DNA from: an uncultured Eubacteriales bacterium
GTDB taxonomy: Bacteria; Bacillota; Clostridia; Christensenellales; CAG-138
DNA: 64,000 bases
Direction of reading: 5' to 3'
Assembly: GCA_902768795.1 (NCBI GenBank)
Contig: CACXMS010000003.1
Coordinates: 1-64,000 of the forward strand
Under the pieces are notes generated by a model, which saw nothing but the letters and a program-made list of their open reading frames with translations, made no database searches and had not been told where the DNA came from. Made by a program: the position numbers and the translations under genes. Shown piece by piece: positions 15,872-23,767 of the stretch (the first letter of the stretch is position 1; every line of letters starts with the position of its first letter).

Positions 15872-17353
15872 TCAATACCCCGCGTAGGGGTCAATGACAG
15901 TACCGTCCACGGCGTTGATGACAACCAGTGGATTCAAAGTGTCGTAATTCCAAGTTTCAATCTCATTGGGCCAAAGTTCCTTCTGGTGCTCGTTGGGCGC
16001 ATCCGCCTGCAAAAAATACCACACGGGTACCAGCAGGCCTCCCTCCAGAACATTTTGCTCCATGATGTACAGAAGCCCGAGCCGCACGCCTGCCACCTCC
16101 AGCGTCCCGTTCTCCTCCCCGCGGAACCCGCGGTAACTATGCAGCCGGTTGATCTGCCGCTTGGCGATGGTCTCGATCTCCGAAAACGGCAGCAGGGTCG
16201 CGTTCTCGGTCACAACCTCAGTAACGGTCAGGGGGCTTCGCCATTCCAGCTTTCGGATGCCGTCCTCATTCACCGCGCCCATGATGTCCTCCTGATCCCA
16301 GTTCCGGCTCATGTCGGTAATCGGATCCCGGCTGCTCATGTGGAGATACCCCAGCCCCATTCCCGTAGCCGTGCCATGATAGGCGGGCATGAGCCGGATC
16401 ACGTATCCCCAATGAAGTTTGGTCCCGTCGGAACCGTAGGTATCGGAAGCGTTGTTGCCCCAAAGAATCTCCACAACCCGGGTCTTCACAAAGGGGTCCA
16501 GCACCGATTGAAGCATCTGAGCGGCTTCGTTGGGAGTCATGGTCGTACCCGCATGGGGCGTATCGTAATCGTCGGGGTCAATGCGTTCCATAAGGCCGTA
16601 ATCCCATGCTGCGCCCCACTCCCCTTCCCGGGCCATATCCACGGACCAATACGTGGGATACTCATCCCGGGCGAAGAAATAGACGCTGTCGCATTCGAGA
16701 GCGCTCCGATCCCAGGGACCTTTGACCAGTACCGTCTGCTTCATATCCGGTTCCGCCAGTCCATCCCAAACGGGATTGGGAATCGGTTCATCGTCCCGGA
16801 AATTGCGGTACTGCTCCTGGAGATTCTCCAGATTCTTCTGCCAACGGGGGATCAGCTCGTCCAACTCCTCCCGGTCGAAGTCCTCCAGCAGTTCCTTGTT
16901 GTTGTAGGGATCGCTGAGCGTGTTCATAAGATCGCCGATCTGTTTTTCAAGATCCTTCCGGGTCAGCTGATAGACGCTCTTATAGACCGTGTCCGTGTTC
17001 AGCAGTGCCTGTACGATGGCGAGATTCTCTGACGCCTTGAATCTCCGGGGCTCCACCCGGAGCAGAGGGAAGACATCTTCCGTCATGATGCGGATGGGTA
17101 CATCCGCGGTCACATGGATGTTCTCCACGTCAGTATAAAAGTCCCAGACGAGCCGCTCCGGCATCTGCTCCCGCACGGGTACGGGAGCCGCGGTTGGCTG
17201 CTCCTTCGTCCCCTTCGATGCTTCCGTGACATCTCCTATGGCCATTTCAATCATTTTTGCGCTGTTCTTTTGCCGCACCGCGTCCTCCTCCGGCGTCGGG
17301 ACGCAGGCGGTGAGGACCGTCAACAGCAGAAAAAAGATAAAAATTCGTTTCAA
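15872..17353 (-). CDS. Tandem paralogous lipoprotein 3 of 5, TTG start (DUF6034-like)
   Basis: This 493-residue lipoprotein has signal and lipobox FFLLLTVLTAC, then VPTPEED. The shared block VTADVPIRIMTEDVFPLLRVEPRRF lies near 80-105 and the C-terminal signature is LLVPVWYFLQ ... VVINAVDGTVIDPYAGY. It uses TTG as start with AAGGAA upstream, unlike the ATG starts and AGGAGG sites of its siblings. By eye its codon use differs from its neighbours (more GGG glycine and CCC/CCT proline, fewer GCG/CGC), suggesting a separate origin or recombination within the array. Confidence 0.72.
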   Translation of the reverse strand: MKRIFIFFLLLTVLTACVPTPEEDAVRQKNSAKMIEMAIGDVTEASKGTKEQPTAAPVPVREQMPERLVWDFYTDVENIHVTADVPIRIMTEDVFPLLRVEPRRFKASENLAIVQALLNTDTVYKSVYQLTRKDLEKQIGDLMNTLSDPYNNKELLEDFDREELDELIPRWQKNLENLQEQYRNFRDDEPIPNPVWDGLAEPDMKQTVLVKGPWDRSALECDSVYFFARDEYPTYWSVDMAREGEWGAAWDYGLMERIDPDDYDTPHAGTTMTPNEAAQMLQSVLDPFVKTRVVEILWGNNASDTYGSDGTKLHWGYVIRLMPAYHGTATGMGLGYLHMSSRDPITDMSRNWDQEDIMGAVNEDGIRKLEWRSPLTVTEVVTENATLLPFSEIETIAKRQINRLHSYRGFRGEENGTLEVAGVRLGLLYIMEQNVLEGGLLVPVWYFLQADAPNEHQKELWPNEIETWNYDTLNPLVVINAVDGTVIDPYAGY

Positions 17354-17371
17354 TGCAATTCGTTCCTTTCC

Positions 17372-18721
17372 TTAATTTGATTGCAGGAGTTTGCCGTCCG
17401 CAGCGTTGAGAATGAGCTGCGCGCCGCGGGTATGAAACAGGTTGCTCTCCGCGTCGTACCCCATAAAGAACCAGCAGGGAACCAGATCGAAGGTCGACAA
17501 CGAATCCCTGACCGGAACGAACTCATAGCCGAAGATGATCTCCGTGATCTCGACCGTAGGGTCGTCGCCGAAATACTCTCCCGCCGAGCGCAGAACGTCG
17601 ATATAGCTGTCGAACGCTTTTCGCGCCTCATCCAGCGAAATGACCGACGCGTTTTCGTTGACAATTTCCGAAACGACGACCGGATTTTGCCAGCGGAAGC
17701 TCCGAACGCCCTGCGCGTCCACCAGAAGGTCGATGTATTCCGGCGTCCATGTCGGCCGGTATTCCTGCTTGTCCGGTTCCGAATAGCCCATCTGCCACGC
17801 CTTGATCCAGTAATGCGGCTTCGGCATGCCGTTCACCGTTCGTGTGAAGAACAGCCGGTATGCGCCCGGATGTTCCTCTATCTGATGGACGACCATGTTA
17901 TGCCGAAACATGATTTCGGAATACACATGCCGCATTCCGGTAATGCCGAGCCGCGCCAGGAACGCGGTTGCTTTTTCGACCGCTTCCTGCTCCGAAAACG
18001 GCATCTGCTCCGTCCTGGGATCGGATGGATCGACGTCGCCGGTATAGGTTTGCTGTCCGGCCGGCGCGTACTCAAAGACGTAGCGCGGGAAATCGTCGCC
18101 GGTCTCCTGCATGGTCTGTATGCTGCCGACGGTTTCGCCGTCCTTCCGGAGCACGATGTTCAGATAGTTCTTTTTCCCGATTTTATTGACGTCAAACGGC
18201 TTGTCGCGGTTGATTTCGCTTTCCGGCTTTGCGTTGTTATAAGCGTCGATATAGTATTGCAGCGTTCCCTCGAGATAATCCAGCTCATTCGGATCGGTCT
18301 CGCCTTCGATCGCCTCCTGCGTGTTTTTCACACAACCGGCATAGTATTCGCGCGAAAACGGATCCTTCGGCTGCTCGCAAAGCGACGCGCCTTCGGCAAG
18401 CACATCAATCCACGCAAGAATCTGTTCCTTTGAAAACGTGCAGGTTTCCACCCGTACGATCGGGATGTTCCCGGGCATTGGCGCCGTCACATCCGCATGG
18501 ATCTTCACGGGAACGCCCCGCGGCGTTGTGTACTCCTCGTCGATACGCAGCCCGCCCGACGGTTCGTTCGCCTCGCCGGTCACGTTCTGCGGCCCGTCCG
18601 CCGTAGCTGCACCGACGTTTTCGTATGCGTCGGTTCGGTTGATGATCGGCTCCTCCTCCGGCGTAGGCACGCAGGCGAGAAAGAGGCAAAGCGACAGCAG
18701 TACAGGAATTATACGTTTCAT
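17372..18721 (-). CDS. Tandem paralogous lipoprotein 2 of 5, short C-terminus (DUF6034-like)
   Basis: At 449 residues this is the shortest of the five. Signal and lipobox are SLCLFLAC, then VPTPEEEPI. The block VKIHADVTAPMPGNIPIVRVETCTF lies near 75-100. The C-terminal signature is present but altered: DLVPCWFFMG ... LILNAADGKLLQSN, lacking the IIDxxAGY ending of its siblings. AGGAGG precedes the ATG. The missing tail suggests it no longer makes the contact that the shared ending provides, or simple 3' erosion. Confidence 0.74.
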   Translation of the reverse strand: MKRIIPVLLSLCLFLACVPTPEEEPIINRTDAYENVGAATADGPQNVTGEANEPSGGLRIDEEYTTPRGVPVKIHADVTAPMPGNIPIVRVETCTFSKEQILAWIDVLAEGASLCEQPKDPFSREYYAGCVKNTQEAIEGETDPNELDYLEGTLQYYIDAYNNAKPESEINRDKPFDVNKIGKKNYLNIVLRKDGETVGSIQTMQETGDDFPRYVFEYAPAGQQTYTGDVDPSDPRTEQMPFSEQEAVEKATAFLARLGITGMRHVYSEIMFRHNMVVHQIEEHPGAYRLFFTRTVNGMPKPHYWIKAWQMGYSEPDKQEYRPTWTPEYIDLLVDAQGVRSFRWQNPVVVSEIVNENASVISLDEARKAFDSYIDVLRSAGEYFGDDPTVEITEIIFGYEFVPVRDSLSTFDLVPCWFFMGYDAESNLFHTRGAQLILNAADGKLLQSN

Positions 18722-18731
18722 TTTGTCCTCC

Positions 18732-20204
18732 TCAATATCCGGCGTCGCGGTCTATGATGCTGCCGTCGATCGCGTTGACCGTCAGAAGCGACTGTCCGGA
18801 AAACCATGCCCTATGGCCCGGCAGATCGGAATCGCCGAACGCTTCGTTGTAGTCATAGCCCATAAAATCCCATACGGGCAAAAGATACCGCTCGTTTGGC
18901 GCGTCTTTCTTCTTTACTTTCATATAGGAAAGGCAGATGCGCTCGACGACCATCGTATACGACCATTCGCTGCCCTCGCCTTCGTCAAGATAGATCGAGC
19001 GGAAGATCTGCTTTTTGAAAATCTCCAGAATCCGGTCAAACGGCAGCAGCTCCACGTTTTCGTTCTCGGTGCGGACGTTCTCGACAATGTTGTACCAGTT
19101 CAGCGCGACGACCTTTCCGTTTCGCACGAGCACCTCCGCTTTTTCGGGCAGGACGGGATCGTCATACTCCTGCGAAACGCCCGCCGCCTGCAGCGCCGTG
19201 TCCGAACCGTGGTAAGCCGAGTACGGGTAGCACGGAATGCCCGCGACCGTGCGGATCAGCGATACCGAATACTCCTCCGGCGGAAAATCCGCCTGCGAAA
19301 GCCCCTCGTTTTTCAAAAAGAGATCGTTGTCAAACGTGATCGTTTCCGCCCTGAATTGCTCGCCGGTCATCCCGGCAAAGGTCGTTTCGGCAACGTCCAT
19401 TGCCGCCTGCTGCTCCGCCGTTTCGGGCGCGTGTCCGCCAAAGGCGTGCGCCGCGTTGTGCTCCTCATCATACAGCCACATCGATCCCTCGGAAAACGAA
19501 AGATACCGGTTGTTCGCATCCGCTAACACGGTCCGTTCGTCCGAAAAACTGCCGGTCCACGGTTCCATCGCCCCCGGTTCGGGCTGGTTGGCATATTCTT
19601 TCAGATACATCTGCAGATTCTGTTCCAGCACCCAGCGATGTCCCGCATAATCGAAGTTCTCACCGTAGGCCCGGTTGTCAAGATCCGCCAGCTCTTTCGT
19701 CATCTTTTTGATATTGCTCTCCCAACTGACCTTGTTGGCCAGCTCGCGGTTGTAGTTGTAATACGGCCCGTCCCCAAGCAGCAGCTTTGCGATGCGTTCG
19801 CGCTCCCCGGGCGTAAAGGTTTTGATCCGTACCGTAAAAACCGGTACCGCCGCTACGTTCGGGATCTCCACTCCGGCGTCGATCTGTACGTTCAGCTTCC
19901 CGCCGTAGACCTTGCCCGAAACCGCATCGGTCACGCGCTCCGGCGCGCCGAGCGCCGTTCGCAGCGTATTCGGCGCCGCGCCGTTTTCGGGAGCAGCCTG
20001 CAAGGGCGCTTCGCCCGACAGATCCCCTTCCGGCCGCGATTCGGGCTGTTCCGGCTCCACCGCGTAAATCTCGATCGGGCGCTTTTCGGCAATCATGCTC
20101 TCCAGCCGCCCTTCGGTCTTGTTCGCCACCACCTCTTCCGTCGGCGTCGGTACGCAGGCGAGAAGCAGGGAAAGGGATATGCAAAGAAGGATGATTCGTT
20201 TCAT
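18732..20204 (-). CDS. Tandem paralogous lipoprotein 1 of 5 (DUF6034-like)
   Basis: This 490-residue lipoprotein has lipobox SLLLAC, then VPTPTEEVV. The block LNVQIDAGVEIPNVAAVPVFTVRIKTF lies near 110-135 and the C-terminal signature is YLLPVWDFMGYDY ... LTVNAIDGSIIDRDAGY. A long acidic linker follows the lipid-modified cysteine. AAGGAG precedes the ATG. It is the first lipoprotein after the permease and is separated from it by a 169-bp gap containing stem-loop repeats, so its expression may be uncoupled from the permease. Confidence 0.75.
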   Translation of the reverse strand: MKRIILLCISLSLLLACVPTPTEEVVANKTEGRLESMIAEKRPIEIYAVEPEQPESRPEGDLSGEAPLQAAPENGAAPNTLRTALGAPERVTDAVSGKVYGGKLNVQIDAGVEIPNVAAVPVFTVRIKTFTPGERERIAKLLLGDGPYYNYNRELANKVSWESNIKKMTKELADLDNRAYGENFDYAGHRWVLEQNLQMYLKEYANQPEPGAMEPWTGSFSDERTVLADANNRYLSFSEGSMWLYDEEHNAAHAFGGHAPETAEQQAAMDVAETTFAGMTGEQFRAETITFDNDLFLKNEGLSQADFPPEEYSVSLIRTVAGIPCYPYSAYHGSDTALQAAGVSQEYDDPVLPEKAEVLVRNGKVVALNWYNIVENVRTENENVELLPFDRILEIFKKQIFRSIYLDEGEGSEWSYTMVVERICLSYMKVKKKDAPNERYLLPVWDFMGYDYNEAFGDSDLPGHRAWFSGQSLLTVNAIDGSIIDRDAGY

Positions 20205-20221
20205 GGGTTTCTCCTTTCTGC

Positions 20222-20238
20222 GGCGGATGCGATCCGCC
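20222..20238. repeat. Short hairpin GGCGGAT/ATCCGCC
   Basis: A 7-bp stem with loop GCG, adjacent to copy B of the three-hairpin repeat and just upstream of the first lipoprotein RBS. It adds a fourth stem-loop to this intergenic region. Confidence 0.55.
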
Positions 20239-20255
20239 CCTACAGGTGTTCATCC

Positions 20256-20362
20256 GTCAAATCCGGCGACATGCGCGGCGGATTTGACTCCTTGCACCGT
20301 CTGCCGCCCGGTCGCTTGCGATAGGCAGACGGTGTAAACTCGCCGAAATCCTGATTTCGGCG
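20256..20362 (-). repeat. Three-hairpin structured repeat, copy B
   Basis: Read on the minus strand: stem 20354-20362/20341-20349 (9 bp), stem 20324-20334/20295-20305 (11 bp) with loop containing CCGGGCGGCAG, and stem 20279-20288/20256-20265 (10 bp) with loop CCGCGCATGTCGC. It is collinear with 10083-10212 but has different stem sequences. It occupies the gap between the permease and the first lipoprotein, within the likely polycistronic mRNA. Confidence 0.7.
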
Positions 20363-20373
20363 AAAGCGAAGCG

Positions 20374-22113
20374 TTACGACTGTTCCGTTCCGAGGAACAT
20401 GAAGTTATACTTGCGGATCGCGCGAAGAATCAAAAGCATCAAAAGCGCGATCAGCGCCGCGAAGAGCAGGAACGTCTGCCACAATCGCGGAAGCAGGTCG
20501 TAGCCGAAGTTGTGCATATGATACGTCGCATGGTTCAGGGGGCTCAGCCAGCCCGTCAGCACGTTTGCCTTGTACATCAGCTCGTCCGGCAGCCGCAGCA
20601 GCTTTTTGAACAGCTCGGGATTCAGCAGAAACCCGTACAGCGAAAAGCCGAACGCCGCCGCCACGCCGGCGCCCTTGCCGAATTTCAGCTTGAAATACAG
20701 CATCAACAGCACGAGCGTCAGCGTATAGGCGAGCATCAGGAGGAAAATGAGAAAGGCGCATTGGTACGGACGCGACATCTCAAGCGTTTTGACGAGCGCC
20801 GGCAGAGCGACCGCCCGCCCTGCGCCGGAATAGCCCAGGATTGCCGCCGTTTCCGACCACATATTGCCGATAAAGCTGTTTTGCATACAAATCAGGGACG
20901 TCGCGGCGAAAATGAACGTCATATAGATCGCCGTCGCCGCCGCGATGTATAAAAGCTGTCCCCACGCCCAGACGGAGCGCTTCATCCGAACCAGATAATA
21001 CGGCACGCCCGCGCCGAGGAACGGGATGTCCGCAAACAGCAGCACGAGCAGAAGCGATATGAGCAGAACGGAATTCGCGTCGCCGAACGTCCAGACGAAC
21101 GGCTCGAACGCCTGCATCGCCGTATTCATATCGTACGCGAACGACGCGGCTTTGTCGGACAGCAGAAAGCAAAGGATGAACGCGAGCGCGAAGGTCAGCA
21201 GAACCCGCATATTGTTTCGCCACATGCGGAAGTTATATCCGCAGACGGACAGAACTTTTTGCACGGCGCCGGCGCGTCCGGGGCGGCGTTTTTTTCGTTC
21301 CAGCCGTTTTTCGACCGAACGCGGCCGGAAAAGCTGCCGGAAGCGGTGTTCGGATTCGCCGCCGCGGAGTTTTCGCTCGGCAAAGGCGTAAAATCCGAGC
21401 AGCAGAATCGCAAAAACCACGGCCGTCATAAAGAATGCGCTTCTGCCGCCGAGCGGCCACGCGCCCTGCAGCGTCAGATAGTTCTTCGGATTCAGCATGA
21501 ACGCATTGCGGAAATACCGCTCCTGCAGAATGATCAGCACATAGTACAGGATGAAAGGCGCCGCGTACGCAAGGTAGATATTATGGGACATCCCCGAAAG
21601 CAGCATGCCGACGAGCGCCCAGCAGGCGCCCTGCAGGAAGAACAGCAAAGCACGGAACGCGATCGCGCCGAACTGCGGCTCCACGTAATAATCCACCAGC
21701 GTTTCCCGCGGCAAAAGCAGCAGCGCGAAAAGACCGTATGCCGTAAAAATCCCGACGACCAGCGCCAGTCCGCCCGAGACCGCGCAGCCGATCTCCTTGC
21801 CGAGCACATACCGCGTCACCGAGGTGCGCGGCAGGAAGGATTTCAGATAACCGCTTTTTTCGTCGTCGACAAACGCCGACGTATACGGAATTGCGGCAAG
21901 GATCGGCGTGACGAGCAGGATGACGTCGCCGCCCATCGCCCCAAGCAGCAGCGTTTCGTGATACCCCATCTCCCGGTAGGGATAGTCCGAAAAGAAGACG
22001 TCGTACAGATTCGAAAAAACCGCAAACAGCAGGCAGAGCGTCATGGCGCCCGCCGCAAGCAAAAATGGTTTCCCGAAAATCGCGCGTTTCAGATCGGTAC
22101 AGATCGTTCTCAT
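20374..22113 (-). CDS. ABC-2-type permease of the five-lipoprotein operon
   Basis: This 579-residue polytopic membrane protein has about twelve hydrophobic segments in two six-helix halves, split by a basic loop near residues 245-275 (KKRRPGRAG). The first half begins as ABC-2 permeases do: a cytoplasmic N-terminus, a helix, a large loop, then PYTSAFVDDEKSGYLKSFL, a coupling-helix-like sequence. A single-chain double permease could pair with an ATPase dimer encoded seven genes downstream. Only a weak GGGA SD is seen. It is the first gene of the operon. Substrate unknown. Confidence 0.82.
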   Translation of the reverse strand: MRTICTDLKRAIFGKPFLLAAGAMTLCLLFAVFSNLYDVFFSDYPYREMGYHETLLLGAMGGDVILLVTPILAAIPYTSAFVDDEKSGYLKSFLPRTSVTRYVLGKEIGCAVSGGLALVVGIFTAYGLFALLLLPRETLVDYYVEPQFGAIAFRALLFFLQGACWALVGMLLSGMSHNIYLAYAAPFILYYVLIILQERYFRNAFMLNPKNYLTLQGAWPLGGRSAFFMTAVVFAILLLGFYAFAERKLRGGESEHRFRQLFRPRSVEKRLERKKRRPGRAGAVQKVLSVCGYNFRMWRNNMRVLLTFALAFILCFLLSDKAASFAYDMNTAMQAFEPFVWTFGDANSVLLISLLLVLLFADIPFLGAGVPYYLVRMKRSVWAWGQLLYIAAATAIYMTFIFAATSLICMQNSFIGNMWSETAAILGYSGAGRAVALPALVKTLEMSRPYQCAFLIFLLMLAYTLTLVLLMLYFKLKFGKGAGVAAAFGFSLYGFLLNPELFKKLLRLPDELMYKANVLTGWLSPLNHATYHMHNFGYDLLPRLWQTFLLFAALIALLMLLILRAIRKYNFMFLGTEQS

Positions 22114-22148
22114 TTTTCCCGTTTCCTTTTTCGAATTCTCACAATTTG

Positions 22149-22154
22149 ATTATA
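22149..22154 (-). promoter_or_regulatory. -10 element upstream of the permease operon
   Basis: A perfect TATAAT on the minus strand, 35 nt before the permease start. No good -35 lies 16-18 nt upstream, which suggests an activated promoter. Repeats of GTTGT(A/C)A occur in the preceding 100 bp. Confidence 0.45.
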
Positions 22155-22321
22155 GAACGGGGATGTTATGCATTCGTTAAGAAGTTGTCACAAAGTTGTA
22201 ATTGTTTTCCCCCGTCGTTTTCACTCTACCACGCGCTTGTAACCAAAACGTCATAAAACTATGAACAAAGCATGATTGGGGAAAATGTTACAACTCGGAC
22301 GAATTTTCTTTACCAAAGGGC

Positions 22322-22363
22322 AGAAAAAAAGAACCGTTAAGAAACTCGAAAGAATCTTAACGG
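22322..22363 (-). terminator. Terminator of the methyltransferase gene
   Basis: On the minus strand an 8-bp stem (22356-22363 with 22334-22341) with a 14-nt loop precedes a T-run (plus-strand A run 22323-22330), 26 nt after the methyltransferase stop. Confidence 0.75.
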
Positions 22364-22388
22364 CCCCTGTGTCGGGAGGGACTTGAGT

Positions 22389-23582
22389 TTAATCGTGCAA
22401 AGGAACCGCCGCGGTCCTGCCCTCGGCGTCGGTCAGAAGCAGCGCGGGGCCGCTTCCCTCCGGGAACGGAAGCCGCAGCGGAAAACGCGGCGCGCAGTTG
22501 GTATGCGCCGCTTCGAACACGCTGTTTTCAAGCGTTCCGGTCGCAGCGTAAACGATCGGAGCCGCGCTCGAACCGATCGAAGCGCCCGTGACCATTACGA
22601 CGCGCTCCCCGCCCTTGCGGCCGACCGAGTACGACGCCTCGCACGGAAGCGTTTCCCGGGAAAGATGCAGTTCCAAACCGGCGGAATCGCTTCGGAACAG
22701 ATCGGGCGAGCCGGAGATGGCCAGAAGCCGCTTCCGGAGGATATACGCCGCGACCGGCGAGCTGTCCGAAACGACAAACCGGCGCTTCATCTTGGCCGCG
22801 ACCGCCGCCGTCGTTCCGCTTCCCGAGAACAGGTCCATCACAAGATCGCCTTCGGCGCTCGACGCGCCGATGATGCGCCGAAGGAGCGCCTCGGGTTTTT
22901 GCGTCGCATAGCCGGTACGCTCCCGATCCTTCTGCTGCAGATGCTCAATGTCATTCCACACGTCCGACGGATAGATCAGCGAATCTTCATAGTATTTATA
23001 GAGCTTGCCGTTCGAACGGATCGAAAACCCGACCCTGCCGTCCTCGTCGATAAACCGCTTCATGTGATTTCTGCGCTCGGCGCCGCGCGGCATACCGACC
23101 GCTTCGATTTTGAAATAGACGTTCTTCGACTTGCGGTAAAACAGAATCGTATCGTGCTTGCGCGGAAAATAGCGCTTGCTGCGCCCGCCGCTCTTATACG
23201 TCCAGATGATCTCGTTCATGAAATGTTCCGCGCCGAAAATCTCGTCGAGCACAAGCCGCATCCGCGCCGACATCCGGTAATCGAGATGCAGGTACAGCGA
23301 ACCTCTGCTGTCCAGCAGTTCATGGCACAGCGAAAGGATCTTTCGCATCCAGGCGACGTATTCCGCATCGGAAAGCGTGTCCTCATAAAGCCGTACCGGC
23401 ACGGCGTTTTTGCCCTTGCCGATCTTCATCGAGAACGATTCGCCCGTGCGAAACGGCGGATCGAGATAAATCAGCCGCACTTTGCCGCGGTACTCCCGCA
23501 GCAGCGTCTCCGAAAGCTCCTCCGCCTTGCCAAGCAGAAAAGTGCCCGGTCCTCCGACCGCATGCCGCTCCGTTAACCACAT
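22389..23582 (-). CDS. Orphan beta-class DNA methyltransferase (N6-adenine or N4-cytosine)
   Basis: This 397-residue enzyme has catalytic motif DPPF (41-44) before the AdoMet motif DLFSGSGTT (250-258), the order of beta-class amino-methyltransferases. The TGYATQKPEALLRRII block lies just ahead of motif I. About 110 residues after the methylase core form a C-terminal extension with no recognised motif. ATG at 23582 is chosen because GGGGAGG lies eight bases upstream. No restriction endonuclease or specificity gene is adjacent, so it looks solitary, either regulatory or a relic. It has its own promoter and terminator. Confidence 0.88.
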   Translation of the reverse strand: MWLTERHAVGGPGTFLLGKAEELSETLLREYRGKVRLIYLDPPFRTGESFSMKIGKGKNAVPVRLYEDTLSDAEYVAWMRKILSLCHELLDSRGSLYLHLDYRMSARMRLVLDEIFGAEHFMNEIIWTYKSGGRSKRYFPRKHDTILFYRKSKNVYFKIEAVGMPRGAERRNHMKRFIDEDGRVGFSIRSNGKLYKYYEDSLIYPSDVWNDIEHLQQKDRERTGYATQKPEALLRRIIGASSAEGDLVMDLFSGSGTTAAVAAKMKRRFVVSDSSPVAAYILRKRLLAISGSPDLFRSDSAGLELHLSRETLPCEASYSVGRKGGERVVMVTGASIGSSAAPIVYAATGTLENSVFEAAHTNCAPRFPLRLPFPEGSGPALLLTDAEGRTAAVPLHD

Positions 23583-23610
23583 ACGCCACACCTCCCCATG
23601 TCGTATTTTT

Positions 23611-23639
23611 ATTTTACAAGATATTGTATTGAATTACAA
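23611..23639 (-). promoter_or_regulatory. Promoter for the methyltransferase
   Basis: On the minus strand TTGTAA (23634-23639), 17-nt spacer, TAAAAT (23611-23616), in a locally A+T-rich segment about 28 nt from the start codon. Confidence 0.65.
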
Positions 23640-23711
23640 GGGAAAATACCATAAATTGTCATTTTTTCTGCACCGACGGAAAGCCGATGCAAAGTTTTTT
23701 TCCGCATACGA

Positions 23712-23740
23712 TTGATTTTTCCGCCGATTTCCGATATACT
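23712..23740 (+). promoter_or_regulatory. Promoter for the flavin reductase/SDR pair
   Basis: TTGATT (23712-23717), 17-nt spacer, TATACT (23735-23740), 27 nt before the first start codon. Confidence 0.7.
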
Positions 23741-23767
23741 GACTGCAGAAAAACGCACGGAGGCAAT

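Noticed and set aside
22389-23582. Complete restriction-modification system
   Set aside because: Neighbours are a flavin reductase and an ABC permease; no nuclease motif is found on either strand.
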